A DNA stretch of 64,000 nt from Streptococcus sp. S5. Its GTDB lineage: Bacteria; Bacillota; Bacilli; Lactobacillales; Streptococcaceae. Positions 36,168 through 46,531 of the stretch are shown in pieces (within the stretch, counting starts at the first letter, position 1; the number at the start of each line of letters is the position of its first letter). The translations under genes and the position numbers were made by a program. The stretch is from contig NZ_CP139419.1 of NCBI RefSeq assembly GCF_034134805.1, forward strand, positions 1,922,001-1,986,000, written 5' to 3'. The notes below the pieces were generated by a model that ran no database searches, was not told where the DNA came from, and saw only the letters and a program-made list of their open reading frames with translations.

Positions 36168-39100
36168 AAGCTTGATTCAATTTCCTTTGTTTGAGTAAAC
36201 TTCTTAGGAATGAAGATATTGGCAACCGCCAAAAGTCCGAAGAAGACCAACAATCCGAAGAAGACGCCGATACCGGCTGTTTGTCCATCAAAGTAACCCG
36301 CAAACTGTCCTTCTAAAATAGAAAGGAGGTTGACATTTTTCACCAGTGCTGGAAGGCCTGACAAGGTCGCGGTCGTTCCGATCGCGCTTGATAGGTAGAC
36401 ATAGCTGATCAACATGAAGAAGGCCAGTCCCATTCCAATCACACGGAAGTGTTTCAAGAGAAGGTATTGTAGTTGTACCAAGACAAAGCTTGCTAGAACC
36501 GCTAAGAACACCCATGAAGGTACATATTCACGACCAACAGAGAGTTGAATACTTGAAATCATTCCGATCACCAGTCCAAGGATGAGAGAAAGTCCCACAA
36601 GGACACCGACAGACAAGAGATCTGATTCTTGCAAACGATCCAATTTGAAACGATCCTTAACCTTGCGAATGATTGGTTGAGTCGCAAAGAGATAAGCTGT
36701 AAAGAGACTCAAGACTTCCAACATAAAGATCCAGATAAATGGACGGTAGACGTTGATAGTCGCTTTCACAGAAGAAGATTTCTCTGCAACTGGATTTGAC
36801 AAGAAGTCGAGCAAGACTTCATTCGGCACTCCGTTTTCATAGGCATTGTTGAAGACCTTACGGAAGGCTTCGACGAAGTTCCCATTTTCAGACAATTCCT
36901 TGTCGAATTCACCCATCAAGCTCTCTGCATTGCTAGACAATTTCTCTGTATTGCCTTGGGCTTTTTCCAATTCTTTGTTCAATTGGCTAAAGATTTCATT
37001 GGTAGAGTTAGCAGCTTCTACATTGCTACGAGATGAGCTCTTAACACCTTCTGTCGAGCTCAATAATGACGTGTATTCAGAACCAAGGGCTGTCAAATCT
37101 GCATCGGTCTTGGTTTGAGCCTGTGTCACTGTTTCTTGTGCAGATGAGATAGCTTCTAAGCGTTTTTGAAGATCAGCATACTGTGCCAATTGATCGTTGA
37201 TATTTTGGGTTAGATCTTTGTTAGTATTTTCGATTGCTTGAAGATTGGCCTGCAATTGTGGTCCCAAGTCTTGCAACTGTTGGAGTGTACCATCTAACTG
37301 GGCTTTCACACTCTTCGTTGCATCCCCAGATTCATCCGTTTCAATACTCTTACGGTAGTCCTTTAGGTTACTTGAAACAGCAGCCTTCACGATATCAACC
37401 AAAGCGTTTGTCAAATCCATATCTTCGATCGGATCATAGAGCGAATGACGATCTCCCTTTTCATCTTTTGGATAGTAGGCATCGATCAATGCTCCTGCGC
37501 GTTGATAATCCAAGGCGATTTCACTAGCTTTCGATGCATAGTTAGCGACAGCTGTTTTCAAATCTTCTGCAGATACGGTCACACTGGTTGAAGAAACTCC
37601 ATTCACAAGAACTTCAACATCAATCGTGCTTGGCATAGTTCCCCCATCTTCAGCGAGGTGAATTTGAATTTGTTTGCCATCTTTCAGTTCGACTTCCTGC
37701 TCGCCACTGCCTGCATAAGTCTGTCCATCATAGGTCCAAGTATCAACCTTGACCCCTGCAGGGACATGAATACTAACTTTCTGTTTTCCAGATTTAGCAT
37801 TAAGGACATCCGCAACTGCCGTTGATTTGGCATCCACTTCTGCAGCCAATCGTTTTAAGTCATCGGCGTTCCCTTTTGCTTGCCCCTTCGTTCCAGCAAA
37901 AGCACTATCAAAATTAATCGCTGCGTTGAGATTTCCATACTTATTCAGATTAAGACTAGATGGATCTAAAGACGGAAGTTTTTCAATTGCTTGACGAATG
38001 TCCGCATCTGCCTTATCACGTGCCTTACTGATGGTTTCTATATTTTTCTTTCCAAGCAAGGTACGAAGTGTGACTTTGTCTCCTTCTTTTAGCCCATAGT
38101 AGTCAAAGATCTTCGCTTTTACAGAAGACTCGATGTTCTTTTCGTGCTCATCTAATTTGTCGCGTTCTGCCTTGATCCCTTTTTCGAGGTCTGCCACACG
38201 ATCATTCACATCTTTTGTCAAGCCAGCATAGGTCTTAGTACCTGAAGCATCTCCTTCTGTTTCAGTTGGTTGACTCAATTGTTTGGTAATTGCTTCTTGG
38301 TTTTGTTGTAGATTCTTATACAACTCTTGGGTCTTTTCACTGACAACAGACTGGTTCATAGACATCAGCTGGTTCATGAACTCTTCATGGCTAATTTTAT
38401 CCTCAGAGCGTTGCTTGATCAATGTGTCGAAGTTTTGACCGTACTGATCCTGAGATTGGGTCAATTGATCAAAAGCCTGTGTATAAGACTCAAGGACTGT
38501 CTTCAAGGCATTGTTCGACTCAACAGATGACGTAGACAAGCTATAGAGACTTGGGAAGATATTCTTGGAATCTAAGGCCGAATCCAGCAAGTTGCTCCGG
38601 TAAGAACCAATGTTGGTCGATTGGATCTTGTTACTTGTTTCCACGTTCTTCTGAGCTGTATAAAGGTTGCTCAAAATGCTGACCATATACATATCAACCA
38701 ACTGGCTATTCAAGTCTGAAACGATATCTTTAGCGACTTTATTGGCCTCGTTTTCAACCTGAGAATTTCCAGCCGCATTGACCTTATACGTCACCGTTGT
38801 CTTCTCTGCATTAACCGCGTTCACTTCCAAGACCTTCTCTGAGAAGTCACTTGGAATGACAATCATCAATTGGTACTTGCCATCTGCAAGCCCTGACTCA
38901 GCGGCTCCACGAGGGAGTACAGACCAGTTTTGTGAATTATCCCGTTCGATATTCTTTACATAGCTAGCCCCAAGGTTATATTCTTTATCATTCAGCTTGA
39001 CCGCCTTGTCTTCATTGACAACCGCAATGTTGAGCTTAGTGTTTTCCGTTGTTTGCACGGTCTTGGCTTCATTTTGCTTTTGGTCCTTTTGAACCGTCGT

Positions 39101-39187
39101 ATAAAGACCCACGACAGATCCCATCAAAAGGAGCACAACCGCACTCTGACCGATGTATTTTAACCATTTTTTATTTTTAACTTCCAT
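36164..39187 (-). CDS. esaA: type VII secretion protein EsaA
   Basis: Large T7SSb membrane protein (YhgE/Pip-like), 1007 residues. One N-terminal helix (IGQSAVVLLLMGSVVGLYTT), a long extracellular region of about 770 residues with coiled-coil stretches (about 640-720), and five or so C-terminal helices (from about 800). EsaA forms an arrow-shaped extracellular dimer and serves as phage receptor in some streptococci and lactococci (known for the family). AAGGAAAAGG precedes the ATG. Separated from esxA by 140 bp with two hairpins. Confidence 0.95.
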   Translation of the reverse strand: MEVKNKKWLKYIGQSAVVLLLMGSVVGLYTTVQKDQKQNEAKTVQTTENTKLNIAVVNEDKAVKLNDKEYNLGASYVKNIERDNSQNWSVLPRGAAESGLADGKYQLMIVIPSDFSEKVLEVNAVNAEKTTVTYKVNAAGNSQVENEANKVAKDIVSDLNSQLVDMYMVSILSNLYTAQKNVETSNKIQSTNIGSYRSNLLDSALDSKNIFPSLYSLSTSSVESNNALKTVLESYTQAFDQLTQSQDQYGQNFDTLIKQRSEDKISHEEFMNQLMSMNQSVVSEKTQELYKNLQQNQEAITKQLSQPTETEGDASGTKTYAGLTKDVNDRVADLEKGIKAERDKLDEHEKNIESSVKAKIFDYYGLKEGDKVTLRTLLGKKNIETISKARDKADADIRQAIEKLPSLDPSSLNLNKYGNLNAAINFDSAFAGTKGQAKGNADDLKRLAAEVDAKSTAVADVLNAKSGKQKVSIHVPAGVKVDTWTYDGQTYAGSGEQEVELKDGKQIQIHLAEDGGTMPSTIDVEVLVNGVSSTSVTVSAEDLKTAVANYASKASEIALDYQRAGALIDAYYPKDEKGDRHSLYDPIEDMDLTNALVDIVKAAVSSNLKDYRKSIETDESGDATKSVKAQLDGTLQQLQDLGPQLQANLQAIENTNKDLTQNINDQLAQYADLQKRLEAISSAQETVTQAQTKTDADLTALGSEYTSLLSSTEGVKSSSRSNVEAANSTNEIFSQLNKELEKAQGNTEKLSSNAESLMGEFDKELSENGNFVEAFRKVFNNAYENGVPNEVLLDFLSNPVAEKSSSVKATINVYRPFIWIFMLEVLSLFTAYLFATQPIIRKVKDRFKLDRLQESDLLSVGVLVGLSLILGLVIGMISSIQLSVGREYVPSWVFLAVLASFVLVQLQYLLLKHFRVIGMGLAFFMLISYVYLSSAIGTTATLSGLPALVKNVNLLSILEGQFAGYFDGQTAGIGVFFGLLVFFGLLAVANIFIPKKFTQTKEIESSL

Positions 39188-39216
39188 ACCTTTTCCTTTT
39201 TCTAATTCATAGATAC

Positions 39217-39255
39217 AAAATAGGGGTTAGGAATTAAGAATCTAACCCCTATTTT
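39217..39255 (-). terminator. second hairpin between esxA and esaA
   Basis: A perfect 14-bp stem (39217-39230 with 39242-39255; AAAATAGGGGTTAG), loop of 11, with only a short T stretch on the minus strand. It is a leaky terminator or an mRNA-stabilising structure. Confidence 0.7.
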
Positions 39256-39261
39256 CTATAT

Positions 39262-39307
39262 ATCAAAAGACAAAAGGGTGATCTACCTACAAGAAGTAAG
39301 ATCACCT
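39262..39307 (-). terminator. terminator/attenuator directly after esxA
   Basis: An 8-9 bp stem (GGTGATCT/AGATCACC, 39277-39284 with 39299-39306) followed on the minus strand by TTTTGTCTTTTG. It probably ends most esxA transcripts and lowers downstream expression. Confidence 0.75.
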
Positions 39308-39327
39308 CCAAGACTATCTTAGTTATC

Positions 39328-39615
39328 TTAGTGGATTTGTGCAGCGATATCTTGGTCAGTTTGTTCAACGATATCAGCAACTTTGATCAATTGACCGTTG
39401 ATGTCTTCCAACAATTGAGCGAATTGTTTGATTTTTGGAGACAATTCGTTGAATTGTGCTTCAAAGCTATCAAATGCAGATCCATCCCAGTTTGCGTCGA
39501 TGACTTGTTGTTCATGAGTCAAAGTAGTAAGGATTTGATCGATTTCTTGAGAACCTTGTGCATAACGTTGTGCTGAAGCACGTAGGTCTTCTGGAGTTAA
39601 TTTAATTTGAGCCAT
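39328..39615 (-). CDS. esxA: WXG100 protein EsxA
   Basis: Small secreted T7SS substrate and export partner, 95 residues. The helix-turn-helix hairpin has its WXG motif as WDG at 43-45 (DANWDGSAFDSF). It starts MAQIKLTPEDLRASAQRYAQ with a strong AAGGAG. No second WXG100 gene (esxB) is present, typical of streptococcal T7SSb. First gene of the T7SS locus, with its own TTGACA promoter and a following terminator, so it is probably made in excess over the membrane components. Confidence 0.96.
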   Translation of the reverse strand: MAQIKLTPEDLRASAQRYAQGSQEIDQILTTLTHEQQVIDANWDGSAFDSFEAQFNELSPKIKQFAQLLEDINGQLIKVADIVEQTDQDIAAQIH

Positions 39616-39745
39616 ATGTTTCTCCTTTTGGGCTGATACCCTTATATTTTTTTCATAAACAATACATTTTAGTACGAATTAGTAAAATGCCAGATAACTG
39701 TATATTTTACCTTTTTCTCCCTGTTTGTATTATTTACTTAAAAAT

Positions 39746-39774
39746 ATCTTAATGAAATATTGCCAGAATGTCAA
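39746..39774 (-). promoter_or_regulatory. promoter of esxA and the T7SS locus
   Basis: Minus strand: TTGACA (39769-39774), 17-bp spacer, TAAGAT (39746-39751). The leader before esxA is about 125 nt. Confidence 0.85.
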
Positions 39775-39799
39775 GTTTAGAGGACTAACTGATAAAACA

Positions 39800-39816
39800 T
39801 TGTAACTTTGTTACAA
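39800..39816. promoter_or_regulatory. 17-bp palindrome upstream of the esxA promoter
   Basis: TTGTAACTTTGTTACAA is a perfect inverted repeat 26 bp upstream of the -35, suited to an activator or repressor dimer. The rest of 39817-40020 is A+T rich with no gene seen. Confidence 0.6.
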
Positions 39817-40022
39817 TTGTGTAACATTTTGTCATAAAACTGTAATATATTTCCCGAATTCCTTGCCCCAGTAGTCTCCAACTAGTATTATTTATGGAAA
39901 GAAAAGAAGACACTCTGTCCTTTTATATTAACTCAACACATAGATAAAAGTTGTTGATTTTAGGTGTTTTTAAAAGCAAATTTCGATGACTTTTGTATAT
40001 TTTTTCATTTTTAAAACTTTTA

Positions 40023-40031
40023 TGGTATAAT
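40023..40031 (+). promoter_or_regulatory. extended -10 promoter of the 40093 lipoprotein
   Basis: TGGTATAAT, an extended -10 without a good -35, about 60 bp before the ATG. Confidence 0.65.
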
Positions 40032-40092
40032 GAAACCTGTTCAAAACTTGTTTCATACAAGATCGAACACCATTAACCTATAAGGAGTATAT

Positions 40093-40644
40093 ATGAAAAA
40101 ATTTCTACTTGTCTCTGTCTGTCTACTAGCTCTTACCGCTTGTAGCCAAGGCCAACAAGGCAAAGGGACTACTAACGCTTCTTCCAAGCAAGAGGCCACT
40201 CAAACCAAAAAGGAGCAAGTCCAAAACAAGACCTTTGTTAGTGACCTCGGCGATCACCACCAAAACAAAATTCAAATCGGCTACAAAAAAGATGAAATTG
40301 TCTCTTTTACTTTTCTTAGTTTTGAACCCATTTCCTCAGATTTGCAAGACATGGATCTTTCCGAGTTAAAGGAAATCTACCAAGAAGAATTAGAACATAG
40401 CGATATCTATAAAAGCTTAAATGGCAAGCCTGGTCTTAGCTTCCGCATTCAAATTTCGAAAGATAAACAATCCTATGCCAAGGTCTTACAAGCTGACTTC
40501 TCAAAAATCAAGAAAGATGAGTTTGCTTCCATCTACGGGGATCAAGGGGAGGAAGAAAGAGCCGAGTTCAAGAAATACCTCAATGGCAAACCTCAAGATC
40601 TCTTTACCTATTTCAAAGATCAAGGCCTCAAAGAAGAAAAATAA
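40093..40644 (+). CDS. putative lipoprotein
   Basis: A 183-residue exported protein with a lipoprotein signal (LLALTAC, Cys near residue 17), a Ser/Thr/Lys/Gln linker to about 45 and a soluble domain with IQIGYKKDEIVSFTFLSFEP and SFRIQISKDKQSYAKVLQAD. The last part is typical of streptococcal DUF1307-like lipoproteins, but I cannot assign the family with confidence. AAGGAG precedes the ATG. It is monocistronic, divergent from esxA and convergent with proS. No function can be stated. Confidence 0.75.
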   Translation: MKKFLLVSVCLLALTACSQGQQGKGTTNASSKQEATQTKKEQVQNKTFVSDLGDHHQNKIQIGYKKDEIVSFTFLSFEPISSDLQDMDLSELKEIYQEELEHSDIYKSLNGKPGLSFRIQISKDKQSYAKVLQADFSKIKKDEFASIYGDQGEEERAEFKKYLNGKPQDLFTYFKDQGLKEEK

Positions 40645-40697
40645 AAAGAGCTTCCTGAGTTTCATCACCACACTGGTGAGAGCTCAGAAAGCTTTTT
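40644..40697. terminator. shared terminator of the lipoprotein gene and proS
   Basis: The arms GAGCTTCCTGAG (40648-40659) and CTCAGAAAGCTT (40683-40694), with A and T tracts outside, lie between convergent genes. Confidence 0.8.
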
Positions 40698-40698
40698 C

Positions 40699-42564
<1,866 letters not shown>

Positions 42565-43824
42565 CTATTTCAAAAATAATTTCATAATATCATTCCAGGT
42601 GACAGCAATCATCAAAATAACCATTACAGCTACACCTGCAAGTGTCATATAGGTTTCTACTTCTTGTTTCAATGGCTTTCTCCGGACGACCTCGATCAAA
42701 TTGATCAAGATTTTTCCTCCATCCAAAGCTGGAATCGGGATTAGATTGAAGATCCCAATATTAATAGAGAGCATGGCCATAAGAGACAAGACTGCTGGAA
42801 TCCCTAATTGAGCAGCTTGTGAGCTGGCATTGTAGATAGCAACCGGTCCACCCAGTTTATTGAGACTAAAGTGGAAAATGATATCTTTCAAAGCTCCCAA
42901 AATCCGTGTCGCTGTATTCCAGGTATCTGTAAAACCAGACAAGAGTTTATCCACAAATCCTGTCTTGAGGCCATTTGTCACACCCAAATAGTAACGATTC
43001 CCTGACTTAGTTGGCTTCACTTTGACTTCTTTTTCTTGGCCGTCTGTCTTGACCTTCAGGGTCAATTCAGGAGCCGTCTTGCTGTCCTTGGTTGCTTTCT
43101 CAACAGCGTCTGTCAGCTCATCCCAGTTGCTAACGGTGTCGTTGTTGACTTGAAGGATCTGAACATTGCTTTTGACACCGACCTTAGCCAACGCCCCATC
43201 AGGTGCCACCTGAACATTGTTGCTGTAGTAGTCAATCGCACCACCGCGCATAAAGGCTAAGAGTGAATAGACGACAATACTGAGGATAAAGTTGTTCATA
43301 GGACCCGCAAAGTTGGTGATCAACCGTCCCCAAATGCTGGCATTCTGATACTGAACATCTCTCGGTGCAATCCGCACTTCCGTCCCATCTTCCTCAACGA
43401 TGGTCGCATCATGATCAACACTATAGGTCTTGGTCTCATCGAGAACCAAGCCCGTAATTTCCAGTTTGTCTTCAAAGTCAAACTGGGTGACATTCATAGG
43501 AAGGGCTGTCTGATCCAGATTCTTTCCTGAAAGATTGATCCGGACGACCTTACCAGCCTCATTTAGCGTCAAGCTGACAGGCGTTCCGGTTTTAATCTCA
43601 GTTGTGTCCTCACCCCAGCCAGCCATACGCACATAGCCACCTAAAGGTAGAATGCGAATGGTATAAGCTGTTCCATCTTGACCAATATGGGCAAAGATCT
43701 TTGGACCCATCCCGATCGAGAATTCTCGCACCAGGATGCCCGATTTTTTTGCAAAATAGAAATGACCAAACTCGTGAACGAGAACGATCACTCCAAAAAT
43801 AACAATAAAGGCAATAAACTGCAT
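42565..43824 (-). CDS. rseP: site-2 metalloprotease RseP/Eep
   Basis: Intramembrane zinc protease of 419 residues that cleaves lipoprotein signal peptides and stress or pheromone-related membrane proteins. The N-terminal helix carries HEFGH (near 18-22), the C-terminal part the LDGG motif ([15 protein letters not shown]), with a PDZ domain between (about 200-290, [20 protein letters not shown] in part). In streptococci it is called Eep and matures peptide pheromones. It is third in the uppS-cdsA-rseP-proS unit. Confidence 0.95.
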   Translation of the reverse strand: MQFIAFIVIFGVIVLVHEFGHFYFAKKSGILVREFSIGMGPKIFAHIGQDGTAYTIRILPLGGYVRMAGWGEDTTEIKTGTPVSLTLNEAGKVVRINLSGKNLDQTALPMNVTQFDFEDKLEITGLVLDETKTYSVDHDATIVEEDGTEVRIAPRDVQYQNASIWGRLITNFAGPMNNFILSIVVYSLLAFMRGGAIDYYSNNVQVAPDGALAKVGVKSNVQILQVNNDTVSNWDELTDAVEKATKDSKTAPELTLKVKTDGQEKEVKVKPTKSGNRYYLGVTNGLKTGFVDKLLSGFTDTWNTATRILGALKDIIFHFSLNKLGGPVAIYNASSQAAQLGIPAVLSLMAMLSINIGIFNLIPIPALDGGKILINLIEVVRRKPLKQEVETYMTLAGVAVMVILMIAVTWNDIMKLFLK

Positions 43825-43860
43825 CGTTCTATACGTGGTTTCCTTTCTATCTCTTCTGTC

Positions 43861-44664
43861 TTAGAACAAGCCCAAGAAATGCATCAAGGGAAAGACAAAA
43901 ATCAAACTATCAAAGCGGTCTAGAACACCACCATGTCCTGGAATAAATTTCCCAGAATCTTTCACACCGAAGTGGCGTTTAATCGCACTCTCTACCAGAT
44001 CTCCAAACTGACCTGCAATACTAAAGAGGATGGTAAAGAAGATCATCGCAAGAAAACCATGTCCACCCGCCACAGAACGATCCACGATCATATAGATCAC
44101 AGTTACCGCAACTGCAGACAAGATTCCCCCAAGACTGCCTTCAATCGTTTTATTAGGAGAAACCGCAGGCATGAGCTTGCGTTTCCCAAACCGACTTCCT
44201 ACCAGATAAGCACCTGAATCAGTAGCCCAGACAATAAAGAGGGCCAATAAGACCTTATCAATACCAGCGATTCGCGCATCCACTAAAGAATGGAAACCAA
44301 GTCCAACATAAAAGCTAGAGGCAATGGGATAGACCACATCTTCATAATTGTAATTCTGAGCAAGAACAGTTGTCCCCATGAGAATCAAGACAACCAGACC
44401 ATAGGCAATCATATTGCCATCTGCTGGAAGGTAAGGAAGGTAGTCCTCGATCGGCAAAGTCAGGACGAAGGCCGCTAACATGGCTAGCGCTCCTTCAAAG
44501 ATCGCTGTCTCAAGCCCCTTCATTTTGAGCAATTCATGAACCCCAAGCATGGCGATCAAGCCAATCACAATCTGGAAGAACACCCCTCCAACCATTACTG
44601 TTGGAATGAAAAAGAGCAGGGCAATTCCTCCAAAAATCACACGTTTTTGTAAATCTTTCGTCAT
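43861..44664 (-). CDS. cdsA: phosphatidate cytidylyltransferase
   Basis: Makes CDP-diacylglycerol from phosphatidate and CTP, the branch point of anionic phospholipid synthesis. A 267-residue, multi-helix membrane protein with the C-terminal signature KFIPGHGGVLDRFDSLIFVF (Asp metal ligands). Two ATG codons lie in tandem; AGGAG is better spaced for the second (44664). Directly downstream of uppS (9 bp), as in most firmicutes. Confidence 0.96.
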   Translation of the reverse strand: MTKDLQKRVIFGGIALLFFIPTVMVGGVFFQIVIGLIAMLGVHELLKMKGLETAIFEGALAMLAAFVLTLPIEDYLPYLPADGNMIAYGLVVLILMGTTVLAQNYNYEDVVYPIASSFYVGLGFHSLVDARIAGIDKVLLALFIVWATDSGAYLVGSRFGKRKLMPAVSPNKTIEGSLGGILSAVAVTVIYMIVDRSVAGGHGFLAMIFFTILFSIAGQFGDLVESAIKRHFGVKDSGKFIPGHGGVLDRFDSLIFVFPLMHFLGLF

Positions 44665-44673
44665 CATCTTCTC

Positions 44674-45423
44674 CTAAATACCACCAAATCTCCGATGGCG
44701 ATGGCTATATTCTACTATGGCACTTCGTAGTGCTTCCTCTCCAAAATCTGGCCACATCACATCCGTGAAATACAACTCACTATAAGCAGCCTGCCAAGGA
44801 AGGAAATTACTCAAACGGATCTCTCCGCTGGTACGGATAATCAAATCCGGATCCCTTAGGACGCGTGGCAAACTCTCAGTATAGAGAGAATCTGCGATCA
44901 TCTCTTCTGTGATATCTTCTGGACTGAACTTCGCATCCAAGACCTCTTGGGCGATCTGCTTCACAGCCTGAGTGATCTCAGCACGCCCACCATAATTGAG
45001 CGCGAAATTCAGGATCAAGCCTGTATTGAGATGGGTCATCGCTTCTGCTCTTTCCAAAGCCTCCAGCGTTTCTTTTGGTAATTTCTTGGTATCACCGATC
45101 ATTTGAATCTTGACATTGTTGCGATGCAATTCGGGGACGAAACGATCATAAAACTCGACCGGCAAGTGCATGATGAACTTGACTTCATCTTCAGGGCGTG
45201 TCCAGTTTTCGGTCGAAAAGGCATAGACAGTCAGGACCTGAACCCCCATATTTTTTGCTGCAATCGTCACTTCTTGGAGAGCTTCCATCCCCGCCTTATG
45301 ACCGAAGACGCGCGGTTGCATCCGTTTTTTCGCCCAGCGACCATTGCCATCCATAATGATCCCAATGTGTTTCGGGACTTCTAAAGGTATCTCGATTTTT
45401 TCTTTTTTCTTAAAACGAAACAT
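44674..45423 (-). CDS. uppS: undecaprenyl diphosphate synthase
   Basis: Cis-prenyltransferase that makes the C55 lipid carrier for peptidoglycan and wall polymers. 249 residues; the active-site motif HIGIIMDGNGRWAKKR is near 20-36 with the catalytic Asp, and the SGEIRLSNFLPWQAAYSEL part (region V) is intact. First gene of the uppS-cdsA-rseP-proS unit, with an extended -10 promoter in front. The ribosome site is weak (AGGT, 45424-45435), perhaps offset by the short, unstructured A+T-rich leader. Confidence 0.97.
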   Translation of the reverse strand: MFRFKKKEKIEIPLEVPKHIGIIMDGNGRWAKKRMQPRVFGHKAGMEALQEVTIAAKNMGVQVLTVYAFSTENWTRPEDEVKFIMHLPVEFYDRFVPELHRNNVKIQMIGDTKKLPKETLEALERAEAMTHLNTGLILNFALNYGGRAEITQAVKQIAQEVLDAKFSPEDITEEMIADSLYTESLPRVLRDPDLIIRTSGEIRLSNFLPWQAAYSELYFTDVMWPDFGEEALRSAIVEYSHRHRRFGGI

Positions 45424-45455
45424 GTTTTTCTACCTATTTCAATATTTATCGCTTC

Positions 45456-45464
45456 ATTATACCA
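45456..45464 (-). promoter_or_regulatory. extended -10 promoter of the uppS unit
   Basis: Minus strand TGGTATAAT about 35 bp before the uppS ATG. No convincing -35. Confidence 0.7.
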
Positions 45465-45546
45465 TAAATCCCCATAAAATAGGGACTCTGGCCTCTTTTT
45501 TGAACCAGCAAGGCTTTCCTTCATCACATCGTCCTATTTGCCCACC

Positions 45547-45568
45547 AAAAAAGAGGCCTTTGCCTCTT
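45547..45568 (-). terminator. terminator of yajC
   Basis: The stem AAGAGGC/GCCTCTT (45551-45557 with 45562-45568), loop of 4, then TTTT on the minus strand. Confidence 0.8.
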
Positions 45569-45577
45569 CTTTGATGA

Positions 45578-45904
45578 TTATTCTTCGATGGCTGAATCGG
45601 CATCTGAGCTAGCGCCTTCTGTAGCAGTAGCTGAGATTCCTTCTGATACAGGAAGAACTGTTTTGATCGCTCCCAATTCAAAGGTCAGGTAGACACCATC
45701 AACATCCAAGACAACGGTCTTGCGATCTGTATCGACTTCATCGATGGTTCCGTACAAGCCACCAATCGTGATGACTTCATTTCCTTTTTGAAGTTTATTC
45801 AAACTTTCCATCCGTTTTTGATACTGTTTCTTTTGGCTACGGCTCATGAAGTACATCAAACCGACCATAAGAACGAGCATAATTAGCAAACTTCCGCCTT
45901 GCAT
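45578..45904 (-). CDS. yajC: preprotein translocase subunit YajC
   Basis: Accessory protein of the Sec translocon, 108 residues, with one N-terminal membrane helix (LLIMLVLMVGLMYFMSRSQK) and the family segment KQYQKRMESLNKLQKGNEVI followed by TIGGLYGTIDEV. The acidic Ala/Ser tail is variable in streptococci. AAGGAG precedes the ATG. It is monocistronic, with promoter and terminator visible. Confidence 0.94.
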   Translation of the reverse strand: MQGGSLLIMLVLMVGLMYFMSRSQKKQYQKRMESLNKLQKGNEVITIGGLYGTIDEVDTDRKTVVLDVDGVYLTFELGAIKTVLPVSEGISATATEGASSDADSAIEE

Positions 45905-45934
45905 ATGTTTCTCCTTTAATTTTCATATATGCTA

Positions 45935-45964
45935 TACTATATCAAATTTCGCCCGTCTTTTCAA
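45935..45964 (-). promoter_or_regulatory. promoter of yajC
   Basis: Minus strand: TTGAAA (45959-45964), 18-bp spacer, TATAGT (45935-45940). Confidence 0.65.
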
Positions 45965-46060
45965 GTTTTCCCATCCTCTTCAAGTAAAATCAGACTCCAG
46001 TCTCAGAGAAGAGGCACGTTTTGATGAAAAAGAAAAAAACCACGAAAAGTGGGCTACTGA

Positions 46061-46306
46061 CTAGTCAATCGTAATGCCATACTTTTCATGATTCTCATCA
46101 TACCAATCAATCAAGGCCAAAGCCGTTTGATAGGTAATATTTTTGATTTTACTCGTTCCCTTCGTCAAAGTCGCTAGGCTCATTTTGCTGATGTTTGTTT
46201 CAGTTGCGACACGATAGCTCGTCAAGCGACCGTCAACCATCAGTTGAACAACGGCTTCCACTTTTCTGTATTCGGGAGTTGAGTAGATATCAATTGTATT
46301 GCTCAT
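46061..46306 (-). CDS. small helix-turn-helix-like protein
   Basis: An 81-residue protein with the helical pattern of a Cro/CI-type HTH: RLTSYRVATETNISKMSLAT, then GTSKIKNITYQTALALIDWY (about 27-68). This resembles small streptococcal XRE-like proteins that lack an effector domain. The ATG at 46306 has GGAAG in front; the upstream frame from 46324 is less likely. No partner gene is adjacent; it lies alone between yajC and clpL, with A+T-rich flanks. Its targets are unknown; DNA binding is inferred from the fold pattern. Confidence 0.6.
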   Translation of the reverse strand: MSNTIDIYSTPEYRKVEAVVQLMVDGRLTSYRVATETNISKMSLATLTKGTSKIKNITYQTALALIDWYDENHEKYGITID

Positions 46307-46474
46307 CTTACTTCCATTCCTCAAATTTTATTCTTGTATAGATTATATACTTATTTTCTTTATTTATTAATAATTTTGCTCAAATTGGATTAATTTCACT
46401 AATTATTGATGTTTTTTTGCCCCAAATAGGAGGATTTTGGCCTTATACGGCGAATAATTTCCCCCAGGTGGGAA

Positions 46475-46515
46475 GAAAAAATAAAGACTGCTATATGATA
46501 GCAGTCTCTATTTTT
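46475..46515 (-). terminator. terminator of clpL
   Basis: The stem AGACTGCTAT/ATAGCAGTCT (46485-46494 with 46498-46507), 3-nt loop, A- and T-rich flanks on both sides. Confidence 0.85.
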
Positions 46516-46531
46516 CACAAACTAATTCGCC

